From contig NZ_BLVZ01000009.1 of NCBI RefSeq assembly GCF_015471405.1, forward strand, positions 124,001 through 188,000: a DNA stretch of 64,000 bases, read 5' to 3'. Shown here piece after piece: positions 1 to 9,022 of the stretch; within the stretch, counting starts at the first letter, position 1; every line of letters begins with the position of its first letter. This DNA comes from Pseudomonas cichorii. Lineage in GTDB: Bacteria > Pseudomonadota > Gammaproteobacteria > Pseudomonadales > Pseudomonadaceae. The notes beneath the pieces were generated by a model that saw only the letters and a list, made by a program, of their open reading frames with translations, was not told the origin of the DNA and searched no databases. The position numbers and the translations under genes are program-made.

Positions 1-1
1 T

Positions 2-106
2 GATCCGACATACGAGCCGGAGCGTTCGGAGAAGCTTAGGGATGGGAGCATTCCCGTACCGAACCCACTGAAGAATACATCTTTTCTGTGCTCCAAAGGT
101 ACGTGA
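2..106 (+). CDS. C-terminal tail of an unidentified protein (partial)
   Basis: An open frame enters from the left edge and stops at a TGA at 104-106, giving about 34 residues rich in Pro, Glu and Lys. No start or domain is visible, so this is only the possible end of a gene lying left of the window. It may equally be debris, because the next gene is itself broken. No function can be proposed. Confidence 0.25.
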   Translation, partial: DPTYEPERSEKLRDGSIPVPNPLKNTSFLCSKGT

Positions 107-239
107 AGGTCAACTTGGTGCTGCCAATCGGCGTCGCGCATATGTGGCATGTAGCCATGCAGAGTAAATCTTGCGAGTTGACCGTGCTTGGGCAACACTA
201 TTGGCCTCTTGTCAGAGGTGGCTTGATCTAGGGGTAGGA

Positions 240-456
240 ATGACCAATGAGAAACCATCGCTTTCCCGAAAGGATCTGATCGAACATCATCGATGGGCTC
301 ATTGGCAAAAGTACGTTCCTGAGATATGCCAACTCAACGAGGACGGCTCTCTCGTTATTCCGGCCGACCTTGTCGAGCAACCGCGATTGCGAGCAGGTAT
401 ACAAATACCTTCCTATCCTAGATGCGGACATGCGTAAAGGACACCGCGATAGTTAG
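240..456 (+). pseudogene. Broken small gene of unknown function, internal deletion and frameshift
   Basis: The ATG at 240 follows GGGTAGGA and opens a frame with a well-formed stretch around WAHWQKYVPEICQLNEDGS and VIPADLVEQ. After LVEQ the frame runs into unrelated sequence and stops near 437. In another frame, directly after the same point, the segment NRDCEQVYKYLPIL appears. That segment looks like the proper C-terminus of the same protein, of the kind that ends in a DR-x-QV-x-YLP signature in small hypothetical proteins I recall. The simplest reading is an internal deletion of some 15-20 codons combined with a frameshift. The decay fits a mobile-island setting. The family comparison is from memory and unverified; the function is unknown. 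Confidence 0.4.
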
Positions 457-678
457 CGCCACAATGAAGTCAAATCGGGGTGGCACCCTGTCGTGTTACT
501 TCTCGGCTATGGCGGGCTTCGTGACCTGCTTGCGCTGCGATGCTCTCTGTTCCAGTCTTCTGCAACTCATTGGTTGTTCGCGTTTCCTGCGGAAAGATCG
601 CAATAGCGATTCAGAATTTCTTCCTTTTCACCATCTTGCTCGCTGGCCAATCCGCGCCATCGATTAGGTAGTCCTCCC
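457..678. other. Intergenic, no gene supported
   Basis: Short frames here have no ribosome binding site and no recognisable protein character. The stretch presumably carries the promoter of the large NTPase gene starting at 679, but I could not assign convincing -35/-10 boxes. Confidence 0.4.
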
Positions 679-3600
679 ATGCGCACCTTCCGTATCTTCC
701 TTTCCTCTCCCGGCGACTGTGAGGCTGAACGCACCGCAGCATTTCTTGTTGTCGAAAGCCTAAACGCTGACCCGGTGATCGCTCAGTTTGCGCGGCTAGA
801 GATCGTGGCATGGGACTGGGGGCCGGGCGTTCCCTTTGATGCCTTGGCGTCACCCCAGGTATCGGTGAACAGCCGCATGCCTGTACCTGAAGAGTGCGAC
901 GTTTACATCGGTATTTTTCGCTGCCGCTTTGGTTCGCCGATCCCGATCAACGAATTCCGTAAAGATGATGGCACTTCCTTTCGGTCGGGTAGTGAATATG
1001 AGTTCGATCGGGCCTGGAAGGCCAGGCGCCTCGGAGCCAAAACACCTGAGATCTACGTCTATCGCCTTCAGGATCCGGATACGACGACTTGTGATGCCGA
1101 GCAGCTCAGCTTGTTGAACGCATTCTTTGATGCGGCACCGTTCAAAGCTAAGGGTCAATGGATAGGATCGCTCAACCGTTTTCAAGATACAGCTGACTTC
1201 GAGGGCAAGCTTGAAGGCCACCTGAAGGTGATTCTGAGCAAGTCTCATCCTAGTGCCAAGTTGCGACTGCAAGAATGGCTCGAACGTAAAGCACTTCAGT
1301 TGGAACACGATGCCGGCCCGCGCTATACGCGCGCGACACATGTCGAGTCAGACGTCCGACGCGTGTTCAACTGGCTCCTCGTCCGTAGTAGCGCTATTGA
1401 GGCTCTGGATAAAATATTGTCAGAAATTTGGGAAGAGCTCGATGCTCCTGAGTTCGAGTCCATCAAAGCAGCCATGCAACGCATCGCATCTTGTCTGCGT
1501 GAAAATTGGAATCGGGCTACTCCACCAGACTTCGACTTCATAGAGCGCACACTGACACGCATCGCTGAAACGGCGGCGCAGCTCGAGCATGCAACCGAAT
1601 TAGACGATTCTGGTGAGACATTATCGGGCAACATGGATTTGGATAAATTGCAGGAGATCAAATCGCTCGCAATGGCTGCACTGCGTGATTTAAAGAAATT
1701 TTTAGCTTTTGCCCAGCGGCGAGTACTCCTTCTTGCGGGACCGGCAGGCCAAGGCAAGACGCACACGCTGGTTCATGAAGTTCGGAGCGTGCTTGCCTCT
1801 GGAGGCATTGCGATCGGCGCTCTTGCGCAAACGCTTCCCGATGCGACCGACCTTCGAGGCGCCCTCATAAAGGTATGGGGCTATGGGGAGTCTTCCTTCG
1901 ACGAGCTCCTCGACACCCTTGAGAACGCCGCAGCACAATCAGGGCAACGTGCACTTATAGTTATCGATGCGCTCAACGAGACACCCAATCGAACACGATG
2001 GAAGAACGAGCTCAATGGCATCGTACGTGACATCGTGGCCCGACCCCACCTTACGCTAGCGCTTAGCGTTAGGTCTGACTATCGGATGCATGTCCTGCCG
2101 GAGCTCGATCCGCAGCAACAGCCTTGGGTAGAGCATCAGCATGCGGGCTTTGCCGGAATCGAACCGAATGCTCTTCGGGCGTACTTTATCCATTATGGGA
2201 TCAAGGCTCCAGTCGCACCACTGATCGGAGAGCTTAGCAACCCTCTATATGTCCAACTGCTGGTCAAGAGCTTGATGGGACGCACAACACCCTCTCACTG
2301 GCTACCTTCTTGGCTGGAAGTCTGGGGCGCCTGGATTGAGCGGCTCGAGGCAGATGCACGTAACCGGTTTACCCTCGACCCCTCTAGGCGTCAACCCGTA
2401 CGGCGATCGCTGAACAAGATGGCCGCAGCCATGATCGTGTCGGGGAAATTCAATTTACTCCGGTCTGAGGCCGACTCAATCGCGCATACCACGACAGGAA
2501 TCGAAGGGCTGGTCGGCTTTTTATGCTCCGCGGGAGCATTGATGGACCGAATCGAAGATGACGATGACATTGTGGAGTTTGGCTTCGAGCGCCTGTCGGA
2601 CACATTCATCGCCGATCGTCTGCTTCATCAGTTGTTTGAAGGCAAAAACGATGTAGCTCAGAAGCGCGGCACCCTTGAGACCGCACTTGCACCGGGAGGA
2701 GTGCTTGCCGCGCTTGCCGCGCCTGGTGAAAATCATGAACCTCTCGCTTCTCGCCGTTCGGGCTTGCTCGCTGCACTTTGCCTGGCAGTACCCAAGCTTG
2801 CTGGCGTCGAACTGCCCAATCTTCTCCCGCTGGAGCCTGACGAGGATGGCTGGTTTACGCCGGATATGGAGCTACGCATGGCCGTTACCGACAGCATGAG
2901 GTGGCGATGTGCTCCTGATGAGTTCGCCGGAGGTCGAGGTGCATTGTGGAAGATGTATCGCCGACGAGGCGCATTCTTCTCAGGCACTGACGATCTCGAC
3001 GAGCTAATTCGCCTGGCACTTATTCCTGGCCACCCCTTTGCAATGGAACATTACCTGCATCGGCGCCTAAGGCGGATGAGAAGTCCTGGCGCACGTGATG
3101 CTTGCTGGACGGTTAAACTGATCTCGCCCTGGAGCAACGATGGATCGAACCTTTCTGGGTTGGTCCGTTGGGCTAAGGACTCCGACTTGGCTCACGTTGG
3201 TGATGATCTTGCCCTGGCCGCGGTACGTATACTGGCTTGGTCCTGTGCGAGTTCTCAGCAACAACTTCGAGAAAGTGCGACTTGTGGTCTGACGCGTCTG
3301 CTCGTCGCATGCCCGAGCGTCCTGCCTAGGACTCTTGCCGATTTTCTGCCGGTAAATGATGACTATGTGCTGGAGAGCGTACTGGCGGCAACTTGGGGAG
3401 TACTCATCGACAGTCGCGATCGTAACTCCTGCATGCAAGCCGCTAGACAAGTGTATGGTGCAATCTTCGCCAGAGGCACTCCCCATTGTCACCTCACGAT
3501 CCGTCACTACGCGCGACGTATAGTCGAAGTGGCGTGTGACCGTGGCTGGGTTGATGGCATTGATCGCTCAATCATTGAGCCTCCATACAAGAGCTCATTG

Positions 3601-5031
3601 CCCCTAGCCCTGGTTCCAACAAAAGACAGTTTGCGCGCACTGGATAGGTCGAAGGGCTTTGGGAGCATTCTTGGATCGGCTCTAGGCCGCGACTTCTTTT
3701 GGTACGTGATGGGGGCAACTTCGGGAACGAAGCACTTCACTTCGGAGCCGTTGCCGCATTCACTCGAACCGGTACGCTTCTACTGCGATGAAGAAAGCCA
3801 GCACGGGAGCAGGGCACCGAGTGGAATCTTCGATATTCCACTCGCAGCACGCTTTGTTGTTTGGAATTGCCTGCAGCTCGGCTGGACGACCGAGCGATTT
3901 AATGAATTTGATACTGGGCCAGAGACTCAAGGTTACAGCCGTATCGAAAGATCAGGTAGGACCGAGCGAATTGGTAAGAAGTACCAGTGGATCGGATGGC
4001 AGACAATGCTTGCATTCCTGTCCGATAACTACCGCATGACATCTGGATCGGCCCGCACACAGAGGACGTACGACACGCCACATCAGATCGGCTACATCGA
4101 GGTGTTCGATCCATCGCGCTGGTTGCACGTGGCGTCGCACGCTTCGTATCAGTCCCTGAATGATACCTTTTGGCGTATGCCATGCCTCCCTCAGTGGCCC
4201 ATGGCCGATGATGAAGACTTGCAACGTTGGGGTGACAGCGAAGCATTCGACCTTCCTGCCATCGACATTATCAACCATGTGCCACCCTTGCCCGAACATT
4301 GGGGGGAGGGACCATGGATCCGCGTTGCAGCAGAAAACATCTGGAAAAGACCCGCGATTCCGGGAATGTGGCCTCTTGGTCAAGAGCAGGACATCGACAT
4401 CTGGTGGCAAATCACTCCTGGGCTCATTCAATCAGCGGATTTACCACGATTACTCGAAGCACTGGAACTACCGGAAGTGCAGGGTGAGCTTGGGAGTGTT
4501 GGCCGCATTGACCTGCAATCGAACTCTGACGTCCAACTTGTCGAGTGGCCATCGTTGAAAGGTGAGTTCGATACTAGCCTGACCGACCCAAAATTTGGAT
4601 ATGGGGCGTGGCTACCGGTTCCCTGGATGCAGCTTGCCGGCGAGTGTGGCGATCCCGACCGTAGTGATGAGGAGGGCCCCGTCATCCTGCCCTTGCCTCG
4701 AGTGTTTCGGGACTGGGGTCTATCGCTGGATCTCCAGCATGGAGTCGTGCGACATGACGATACCGTCGTCTTTGGTATTGTCGGGCGAGCTATGGGAGAG
4801 GATGCACTTGTTGCGAGGCGCGATATTTTAATGGATCTCCTGACAAGACACGACATGACCTTGGTGTGGTGGCTACGGGGCGAACGCAAAGCAGTAGTGC
4901 GAGAGTCGCTGATGGATTTTGATTGTCGGGTTTGGATCGATTCGCATGGAGTTGCATTCTTGGCGCAAGATGGGAGGGCGCAGGTTGCATGGCTCGGTCG
5001 CGCCGCACGTGATATGCATTCTGGCGAGTAA
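679..5031 (+). CDS. DUF4062-STAND NTPase, candidate anti-phage defence protein (1450 aa)
   Basis: The N-terminus (about residues 1-110) reads FRIFLSSPGDCEAER...ECDVYIGIFRCRFGSP, the typical DUF4062 signature. A Walker A loop GPAGQGKT lies at residues 354-361 and a Walker B-like strand ALIVIDALNE at about 425-434, as in NACHT/STAND ATPases. The remaining ~1,000 residues are a large C-terminal sensor-like region with no repeat I could name. Proteins with an N-terminal domain, a STAND NTPase and a long sensor are known as single-gene anti-phage systems (Avs and relatives). DUF4062 is known from predicted STAND proteins, but I know of no proven activity for this combination. The gene stands alone, has no SD stronger than AGG about 9 nt upstream, and sits in an integrase-bearing island, which supports a mobile defence role. 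The defence function is inference. Confidence 0.75.
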   Translation: MRTFRIFLSSPGDCEAERTAAFLVVESLNADPVIAQFARLEIVAWDWGPGVPFDALASPQVSVNSRMPVPEECDVYIGIFRCRFGSPIPINEFRKDDGTSFRSGSEYEFDRAWKARRLGAKTPEIYVYRLQDPDTTTCDAEQLSLLNAFFDAAPFKAKGQWIGSLNRFQDTADFEGKLEGHLKVILSKSHPSAKLRLQEWLERKALQLEHDAGPRYTRATHVESDVRRVFNWLLVRSSAIEALDKILSEIWEELDAPEFESIKAAMQRIASCLRENWNRATPPDFDFIERTLTRIAETAAQLEHATELDDSGETLSGNMDLDKLQEIKSLAMAALRDLKKFLAFAQRRVLLLAGPAGQGKTHTLVHEVRSVLASGGIAIGALAQTLPDATDLRGALIKVWGYGESSFDELLDTLENAAAQSGQRALIVIDALNETPNRTRWKNELNGIVRDIVARPHLTLALSVRSDYRMHVLPELDPQQQPWVEHQHAGFAGIEPNALRAYFIHYGIKAPVAPLIGELSNPLYVQLLVKSLMGRTTPSHWLPSWLEVWGAWIERLEADARNRFTLDPSRRQPVRRSLNKMAAAMIVSGKFNLLRSEADSIAHTTTGIEGLVGFLCSAGALMDRIEDDDDIVEFGFERLSDTFIADRLLHQLFEGKNDVAQKRGTLETALAPGGVLAALAAPGENHEPLASRRSGLLAALCLAVPKLAGVELPNLLPLEPDEDGWFTPDMELRMAVTDSMRWRCAPDEFAGGRGALWKMYRRRGAFFSGTDDLDELIRLALIPGHPFAMEHYLHRRLRRMRSPGARDACWTVKLISPWSNDGSNLSGLVRWAKDSDLAHVGDDLALAAVRILAWSCASSQQQLRESATCGLTRLLVACPSVLPRTLADFLPVNDDYVLESVLAATWGVLIDSRDRNSCMQAARQVYGAIFARGTPHCHLTIRHYARRIVEVACDRGWVDGIDRSIIEPPYKSSLPLALVPTKDSLRALDRSKGFGSILGSALGRDFFWYVMGATSGTKHFTSEPLPHSLEPVRFYCDEESQHGSRAPSGIFDIPLAARFVVWNCLQLGWTTERFNEFDTGPETQGYSRIERSGRTERIGKKYQWIGWQTMLAFLSDNYRMTSGSARTQRTYDTPHQIGYIEVFDPSRWLHVASHASYQSLNDTFWRMPCLPQWPMADDEDLQRWGDSEAFDLPAIDIINHVPPLPEHWGEGPWIRVAAENIWKRPAIPGMWPLGQEQDIDIWWQITPGLIQSADLPRLLEALELPEVQGELGSVGRIDLQSNSDVQLVEWPSLKGEFDTSLTDPKFGYGAWLPVPWMQLAGECGDPDRSDEEGPVILPLPRVFRDWGLSLDLQHGVVRHDDTVVFGIVGRAMGEDALVARRDILMDLLTRHDMTLVWWLRGERKAVVRESLMDFDCRVWIDSHGVAFLAQDGRAQVAWLGRAARDMHSGE

Positions 5032-5431
5032 TCAAATACTTGATGCCCTACAACAATTTCAGGATCCATAGCTACAACGAATACCGGTCGCCAGTAGCTA
5101 TGGAGAGACTGGCGGCGTGAAAACTTTCTCTCAGGTCAAGGAAATGGCGGACTCTGTAGGGGGGGCTTGTCGGTGGGGATGGATCTCGGATCTAAATTTG
5201 AGCCACTGATGCGTTCGGGTTATTGACATACTTCCGATTGGCTATCAGCAGAATCTAGTAGCGTGCCTTTGAATAATTCTCTTTCTTGCTTTTGATACAC
5301 CCCAAAAACAAGTCCAGAATCAAGTCTATTCCTGTTTCAGGAATATAATAAATCCCTTAGATTTCAATGTGCAGGACGCTAGATGCAAGTCTCGTTTCCC
5401 CTCCACTCTCCTGGTTTTTTTCACTGTGTCG
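5032..5431. other. 400-bp intergenic stretch, nothing recognised
   Basis: No coding frame is supported here. A TTGACA hexamer near 5223 is present, but no correctly spaced -10 box follows. The stretch separates the NTPase gene from the decayed integrase. Confidence 0.4.
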
Positions 5432-5850
5432 TCAATCTGTGGTCACTCGCGCGGCTTTTTGCCGCAACTGGTCTAAATAGTCAGCCCATTGTTAAGCCGC
5501 CTCCCGGCGTTGAACTAGCATTTGTGCACTCGCATACACAGTACCCAGTGCACCTGGCATCCGGTGGGATAACGACAGATCGAGCACAATTGGATCGATA
5601 CCCAAGTGCTCGTGGACAATGGTCCGGTAGGTAGCGCTAAAGCCGTGGGCAGTGATGTCGTACGCCGGCCAGATACGCTGAAAGGACTTGAGCATAGAAG
5701 TGGGGTTGATGGGGCGCTCTGGATAGACCGGCGCGACGAACACCCAGCCCTTGCCTTATTCATCCACCACGCGGGTTTTACTTAATCGTGCAACAGGACC
5801 AGAGCTTGCTCGGGAAATGGTACGACGTGCTTGCTTTTGTCTAGATGCTT
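5432..5850 (-). pseudogene. Decayed C-terminal part of a P4-type tyrosine integrase
   Basis: Read on the minus strand, the region gives KHVVPFPEQALVLLHD, then after a frameshift VFVAPVYPERPINPTS, DITAHGFSATYRTIVHE, LSHRMPGALGTVYASAQ and, after an in-frame TAA at 5492-5494, QWADYLDQLRQKAA. These match the order of the C-terminal catalytic half of P4-like integrases: the HxVPLS segment, DITAHGFRATARTILHE, LAHxxxDxxGxAY and xxWADYLDxLR. The catalytic H-x-x-R has become H-G-F-S-A-T-Y-R, with the Arg shifted, and the nucleophile Tyr region survives. The N-terminal half is missing. At least one frameshift and one stop make it non-functional. It is a relic of an earlier island beside the intact integrase that follows. 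Confidence 0.75.
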
Positions 5851-5908
5851 GGTCTTGCTGAGCACATTGAATCGTCCGTAATATCGTAGACATTGAACGA
5901 CCGCATCT

Positions 5909-6092
5909 GGCCGATTCTGTTGAAAAAGTCGGCCATGGTTTCCACGGCAGAAAGGTACGCGCTTGAGATTGAAATCGTTACTTTGAGCAGAGGTCGGGGC
6001 TTGGATTTCGCGTAGCTGCGCGCAAAAAAGGCATATTCAGCAGTCAGCACGAGGGCAGTCTGGAAAGACCGACTTTTCCAACAGAATCGGCC
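5909..6092. mobile_element. 184-bp element with 26-bp terminal inverted repeats (MITE-like or IS remnant)
   Basis: Positions 5909-5934 and 6067-6092 are inverted copies of one another with 24 of 26 bases matching by eye; the core is CTGTTGAAAAAGTC on the left and GACTTTTCCAACAG on the right. The interior holds a minus-strand frame reading FFARSYAKSKPRPLLK, which I recall as a translation often seen beside IS ends rather than as a real protein. No transposase remains. No clear target-site duplication flanks the repeats. It is a deleted IS or a non-autonomous derivative; I cannot name the family with certainty. Confidence 0.55.
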
Positions 6093-6158
6093 GACTTCTG
6101 CCGGTCATGAAGCCGAAGACCGTGCTCGGCGATGAGGGCTCAACATAAAGACGCCGAC

Positions 6159-7613
6159 TTAAGACGGCGGTAAAGAACTATTCGCGCTATATGCGGGAAA
6201 AGACAACTTCGACTCGTTTGGCGTGTGCTCGTAGGTCGAGGACAGCACCGCACTGAGTCGATCGCCCAGCAGGTTCCAGGCGTTTGTCTTCTCGTCGGCA
6301 TAGTCGTGATGCAAGTAGTGGCGTCTCACCCGAGAGCCGGCCAGTACATGATTTTGGCAGCGATCGATGACATCCAGGCTAACGCCTAAGGCTTGCATCA
6401 TGGTCGCCCCCGTACGGCGCAAGTCATGCGGCGTCCAGTCGCCGTTTTGGCCGTCGGCAAGGACCAGGGTATCGTCATGGCACCGTCTGGAGAGGGCCTT
6501 GCGGTTTTTGAACCGGGCCTGGCGATCGCCGACCTGTTTGCTCACCACTTTCACATCCACATGCCCATCATCCAGCTTGTTCGGAAAGCACCATTGCGAG
6601 TCGCCCGTCAGGATTTTGAGTTCCTGAAAGAAATGCAGGGCGAAGGGGGAGAGGAAGACATGGTGATCCTGTTTCTTGCCACGGGTGCCTTTGACATTTT
6701 CGCTGGGGAGGAACCAGGTCTGCTGGTCTAGATCGACATTTTTCCATTCGGCCTGGAGCAACTCGCCAATCCGGCATAGCGTGCCCAGGCTGATCCAGAG
6801 CGCAAGCTGTGTTTCCTTCTTTAGCGGTCGAATGCCGTCGTATTTTTGGCCCGCGGGGAGGGCGTCGTAATCGGCAGTCATTTGCTGGAAGCGGGTGTGC
6901 AGTTCCAACAGCTCAGCCGGGGAAAGGATCCGGCTTCTTTCCGCTTCGTAGTCGGCAGGGATCAGGGGGGAGATGTCGACCAGCTCAGTCGGATCACCCT
7001 CAACCAGTAACGTCCGCCAAGGTTGGCGCTTTCTAGCCCAGCTGAACATCTGGATGAGGTCGGCGAAGAAGCTGATGGCTTGACGGTGAGCGCCGCGGTT
7101 GACCACGGTGCGGATCAGCGCCCGAACATCGTGTTCGGAAACATTGTTCACCGCGGTCCTGCCAAGTGCCGGGAATAGGTCCTTGCTAAAACGGCGCTGC
7201 AACTCGGCATTGCCGTCTTTGCGCGCGACGCCATCCAACAGCCAGGCGCTGGCCAGATCCTGGACGGTCAGTGTTTGCGCCTTCGACATCTTTACCTGTT
7301 CGGCCTCTATATCAGCCGCGGCGTATGCCTGTGTCTTGGCGATCTTCTTTTGCTCGTTAGGATTGATTTGCTCATCGATGAGCGCTCGGGCTTGGTTGCG
7401 TGCCTTGCGGATGTCCGTCAGGGATTTGCGCGGCCAGGTTCCGCAGGCGTACTCTTTGTTCTGGTCGCCCCACCGATAGCGATAGAAAAAGCTGACCGAC
7501 ACGCCGTCCTTACGCAGGGAAATTCGACCGGCGAGATTGCCATCCTCCCGGAGGATCCGGCCGGCATCATTGGCGGTCAGCGACTCGAGTTCTTTGATGG
7601 TGATTTTGGCCAT
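6159..7613 (-). CDS. P4-type tyrosine recombinase (island integrase)
   Basis: This is a 484-residue integrase of the P4/Bro group, normally about 400-500 residues. It would catalyse site-specific integration and excision of the island. The N-terminal arm-binding domain contains FFYRYRWGDQNKEYACGTWP. The core-binding segment carries HDVRALIRTVVNRGAHRQA. The catalytic residues are visible: Arg in TLCRIGELLQAEW, H-x-x-R in TPHDLRRTGATMM, the second His-box position in CQNHVLAGSRV, and Tyr in RRHYLHHDYADEK. The start is ATG 7613; an upstream in-frame ATG at 7706 is less likely because the family motif begins MAKITIKELES. It lies about 160 bp from the tRNA-derived attachment site and points away from it. 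Confidence 0.9.
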   Translation of the reverse strand: MAKITIKELESLTANDAGRILREDGNLAGRISLRKDGVSVSFFYRYRWGDQNKEYACGTWPRKSLTDIRKARNQARALIDEQINPNEQKKIAKTQAYAAADIEAEQVKMSKAQTLTVQDLASAWLLDGVARKDGNAELQRRFSKDLFPALGRTAVNNVSEHDVRALIRTVVNRGAHRQAISFFADLIQMFSWARKRQPWRTLLVEGDPTELVDISPLIPADYEAERSRILSPAELLELHTRFQQMTADYDALPAGQKYDGIRPLKKETQLALWISLGTLCRIGELLQAEWKNVDLDQQTWFLPSENVKGTRGKKQDHHVFLSPFALHFFQELKILTGDSQWCFPNKLDDGHVDVKVVSKQVGDRQARFKNRKALSRRCHDDTLVLADGQNGDWTPHDLRRTGATMMQALGVSLDVIDRCQNHVLAGSRVRRHYLHHDYADEKTNAWNLLGDRLSAVLSSTYEHTPNESKLSFPAYSANSSLPPS

Positions 7614-7773
7614 GAAATGGAACCCCCTACTTTTACCCCCACAAAAACATCGGCTCTTGATGGACGTTGCTGGACTCTCGTAGAGCAGAACACCGCTGGA
7701 GCTCAAGTAAATACTAGCTTAGAAAAATCCAGAGTGAAATTTCGGAGTCTTTCAAGAAGTATGAAAAAGGAGA

Positions 7774-7817
7774 TGGGGTGCTAGGGGTCGAGTGTTCGAA
7801 TCACTCCGTCCCGACCA
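7774..7817 (+). other. Attachment site: 3' half of a tRNA, probably tRNA-Pro(GGG)
   Basis: The T arm GAGTG-TTCGAAT-CACTC, the acceptor strand CGTCCCG, discriminator A and CCA are all present and end at 7817. Upstream, TGGGGTGC resembles the anticodon loop and 3' anticodon stem of tRNA-Pro(GGG), whose acceptor would have to start CGGGACG. No 5' half of a tRNA precedes it, so this is not a functional gene. It is what integration into the 3' end of a tRNA leaves at the far end of an island. The identity as Pro is inferred from base-pairing logic and resemblance to E. coli tRNA-Pro(GGG). Confidence 0.75.
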
Positions 7818-7843
7818 TATTTCCTGAGTAAAATCAGTCATTT

Positions 7844-7871
7844 AAGCCGATCAGATAGATCGGCTTTTTTG
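7844..7871 (+). terminator. Rho-independent terminator
   Basis: A perfect 9-bp stem (AAGCCGATC / GATCGGCTT) with loop AGATA is followed by a run of T. It probably served the original tRNA gene whose 3' end is copied just upstream. Confidence 0.85.
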
Positions 7872-7906
7872 TGCGCGCGCAAAAGATGCGCAAAACTGGC
7901 GCAAAA

Positions 7907-9022
7907 CTATCCGGCGATTTCACTGATATCGAGGTCCGGAGTGGCATCCGACCAGACGATTTCGGCGTGATCCCGCTGGTAGTTTTTGGTCATGCTCTCG
8001 CTGGCGTGACCGGCGATCTTTTGCCCGTCTTTTCCGGCTTTCTGATACAGGTGCAACGACAACGCCCGCACCTCATGAAAGCCTGGCATTTCCTCTTCCT
8101 TCCAGCCTTTGTAACAGCCCGCTACCTCCCGAGCCTCTTTGAAGGCTCGCGTCAAATATCGCTCCTCGACTTTCGTCCAGTGATCTTTCGTTTGCGCCTG
8201 AATCTGCTTTTTCCGGTCTGGTCGGCGGTGAACCAGGTATGGCGAGGCAATGTCATCCCTGCATCGGCTGACCACCGCCTGCAGTTCTTCAGTCACCCTG
8301 AACCGAATCCAGGCCGCATCACTGGCCTTTGCGGTCTTCTGCTGAACCACATACAGAAAACCCTCTCGAACCCCGTCAAAGCGCATATTCAGAATGTCGG
8401 TGCGGCGCTGGGCCGTGATCAGGGCCAGGTCGATTGCGTTTTTCAGCCAGGCTGGTGCTGCCTCCCGAATGGCTTTCAGGCCATCGATGGTGTGCCGCTT
8501 ACGCTGCTTCTTCTCGATCCTGTTGATGGTGCTGGCTGCCGGGTTGTCCGGGCACAGGCCTTTCGCGGCGGCATGATTGAATATGTCGATCAGCAGCGCC
8601 CGGCACTGGTTTGCTGTGCGCGGCGTGAGTGCGTCCAGCATTTCCGCAATCATGCGGATCGTTATCTGATCCACAGCCTTACCTTCAAAGTGTTTCCGAA
8701 AGCGCCGGAAGTGGACGGCATACAATCCCAGGGTGCCCTTGGCCAGCTCTCGCGGCGGCAGAACATCACGCTCATAGGTGTCGAGGAATCCAGCGAAAGT
8801 CTCCGATGAGTTGCCCAGTACTGCGCCTACCAGATCAGCACCGGCCATGAATTCCAGGTTCAACTGCTTCGCCGCATCGATTGCTTTGATTCGGTCGGTA
8901 CCGAACTGGAACCACTTTCCATCTGTGGGCCGCCGATAGCGATAGCTCGAACGCCGCGAATCGAAGTACAGGTTCTGCGGGAGGTTCTTGTTCGCCTTGT
9001 TGCGCGGCCTTGGGACCATCAT
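7907..9022 (-). CDS. Phage integrase, tyrosine recombinase family
   Basis: About 371 residues. The catalytic set is visible: Arg in LITAQRRTDILNMR, H-x-x-R in GFHEVRALSLHLY, His in IAGHASESM and the Tyr nucleophile in TKNYQRDH. The N-terminal arm domain includes NLYFDSRRSSYRYRRPT. I chose ATG 9022 because it forms a 4-bp ATGA overlap with the excisionase gene stop, a usual sign of coupled translation; a frame extension to 9085 has no support. It is the first gene of the prophage-derived region, and its 3' end faces the tRNA-derived site, the usual layout of an attL flank. It differs from the P4-type integrase at 6159 and belongs to another element. Confidence 0.9.
   Translation of the reverse strand: MMVPRPRNKANKNLPQNLYFDSRRSSYRYRRPTDGKWFQFGTDRIKAIDAAKQLNLEFMAGADLVGAVLGNSSETFAGFLDTYERDVLPPRELAKGTLGLYAVHFRRFRKHFEGKAVDQITIRMIAEMLDALTPRTANQCRALLIDIFNHAAAKGLCPDNPAASTINRIEKKQRKRHTIDGLKAIREAAPAWLKNAIDLALITAQRRTDILNMRFDGVREGFLYVVQQKTAKASDAAWIRFRVTEELQAVVSRCRDDIASPYLVHRRPDRKKQIQAQTKDHWTKVEERYLTRAFKEAREVAGCYKGWKEEEMPGFHEVRALSLHLYQKAGKDGQKIAGHASESMTKNYQRDHAEIVWSDATPDLDISEIAG

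Noticed and set aside
422..667. Plus-strand frame upstream of the STAND NTPase
   Set aside because: Cys/Leu/Arg-rich composition, no SD, no resemblance to any protein; probably non-coding.
5383..5634. Plus-strand frame over the decayed integrase
   Set aside because: The minus strand clearly shows integrase motifs, so this frame is a shadow.
7690..7817. Complete tRNA gene
   Set aside because: Only the anticodon-loop-to-CCA half is present; the D arm and 5' acceptor strand are absent, so it is an attachment-site fragment.
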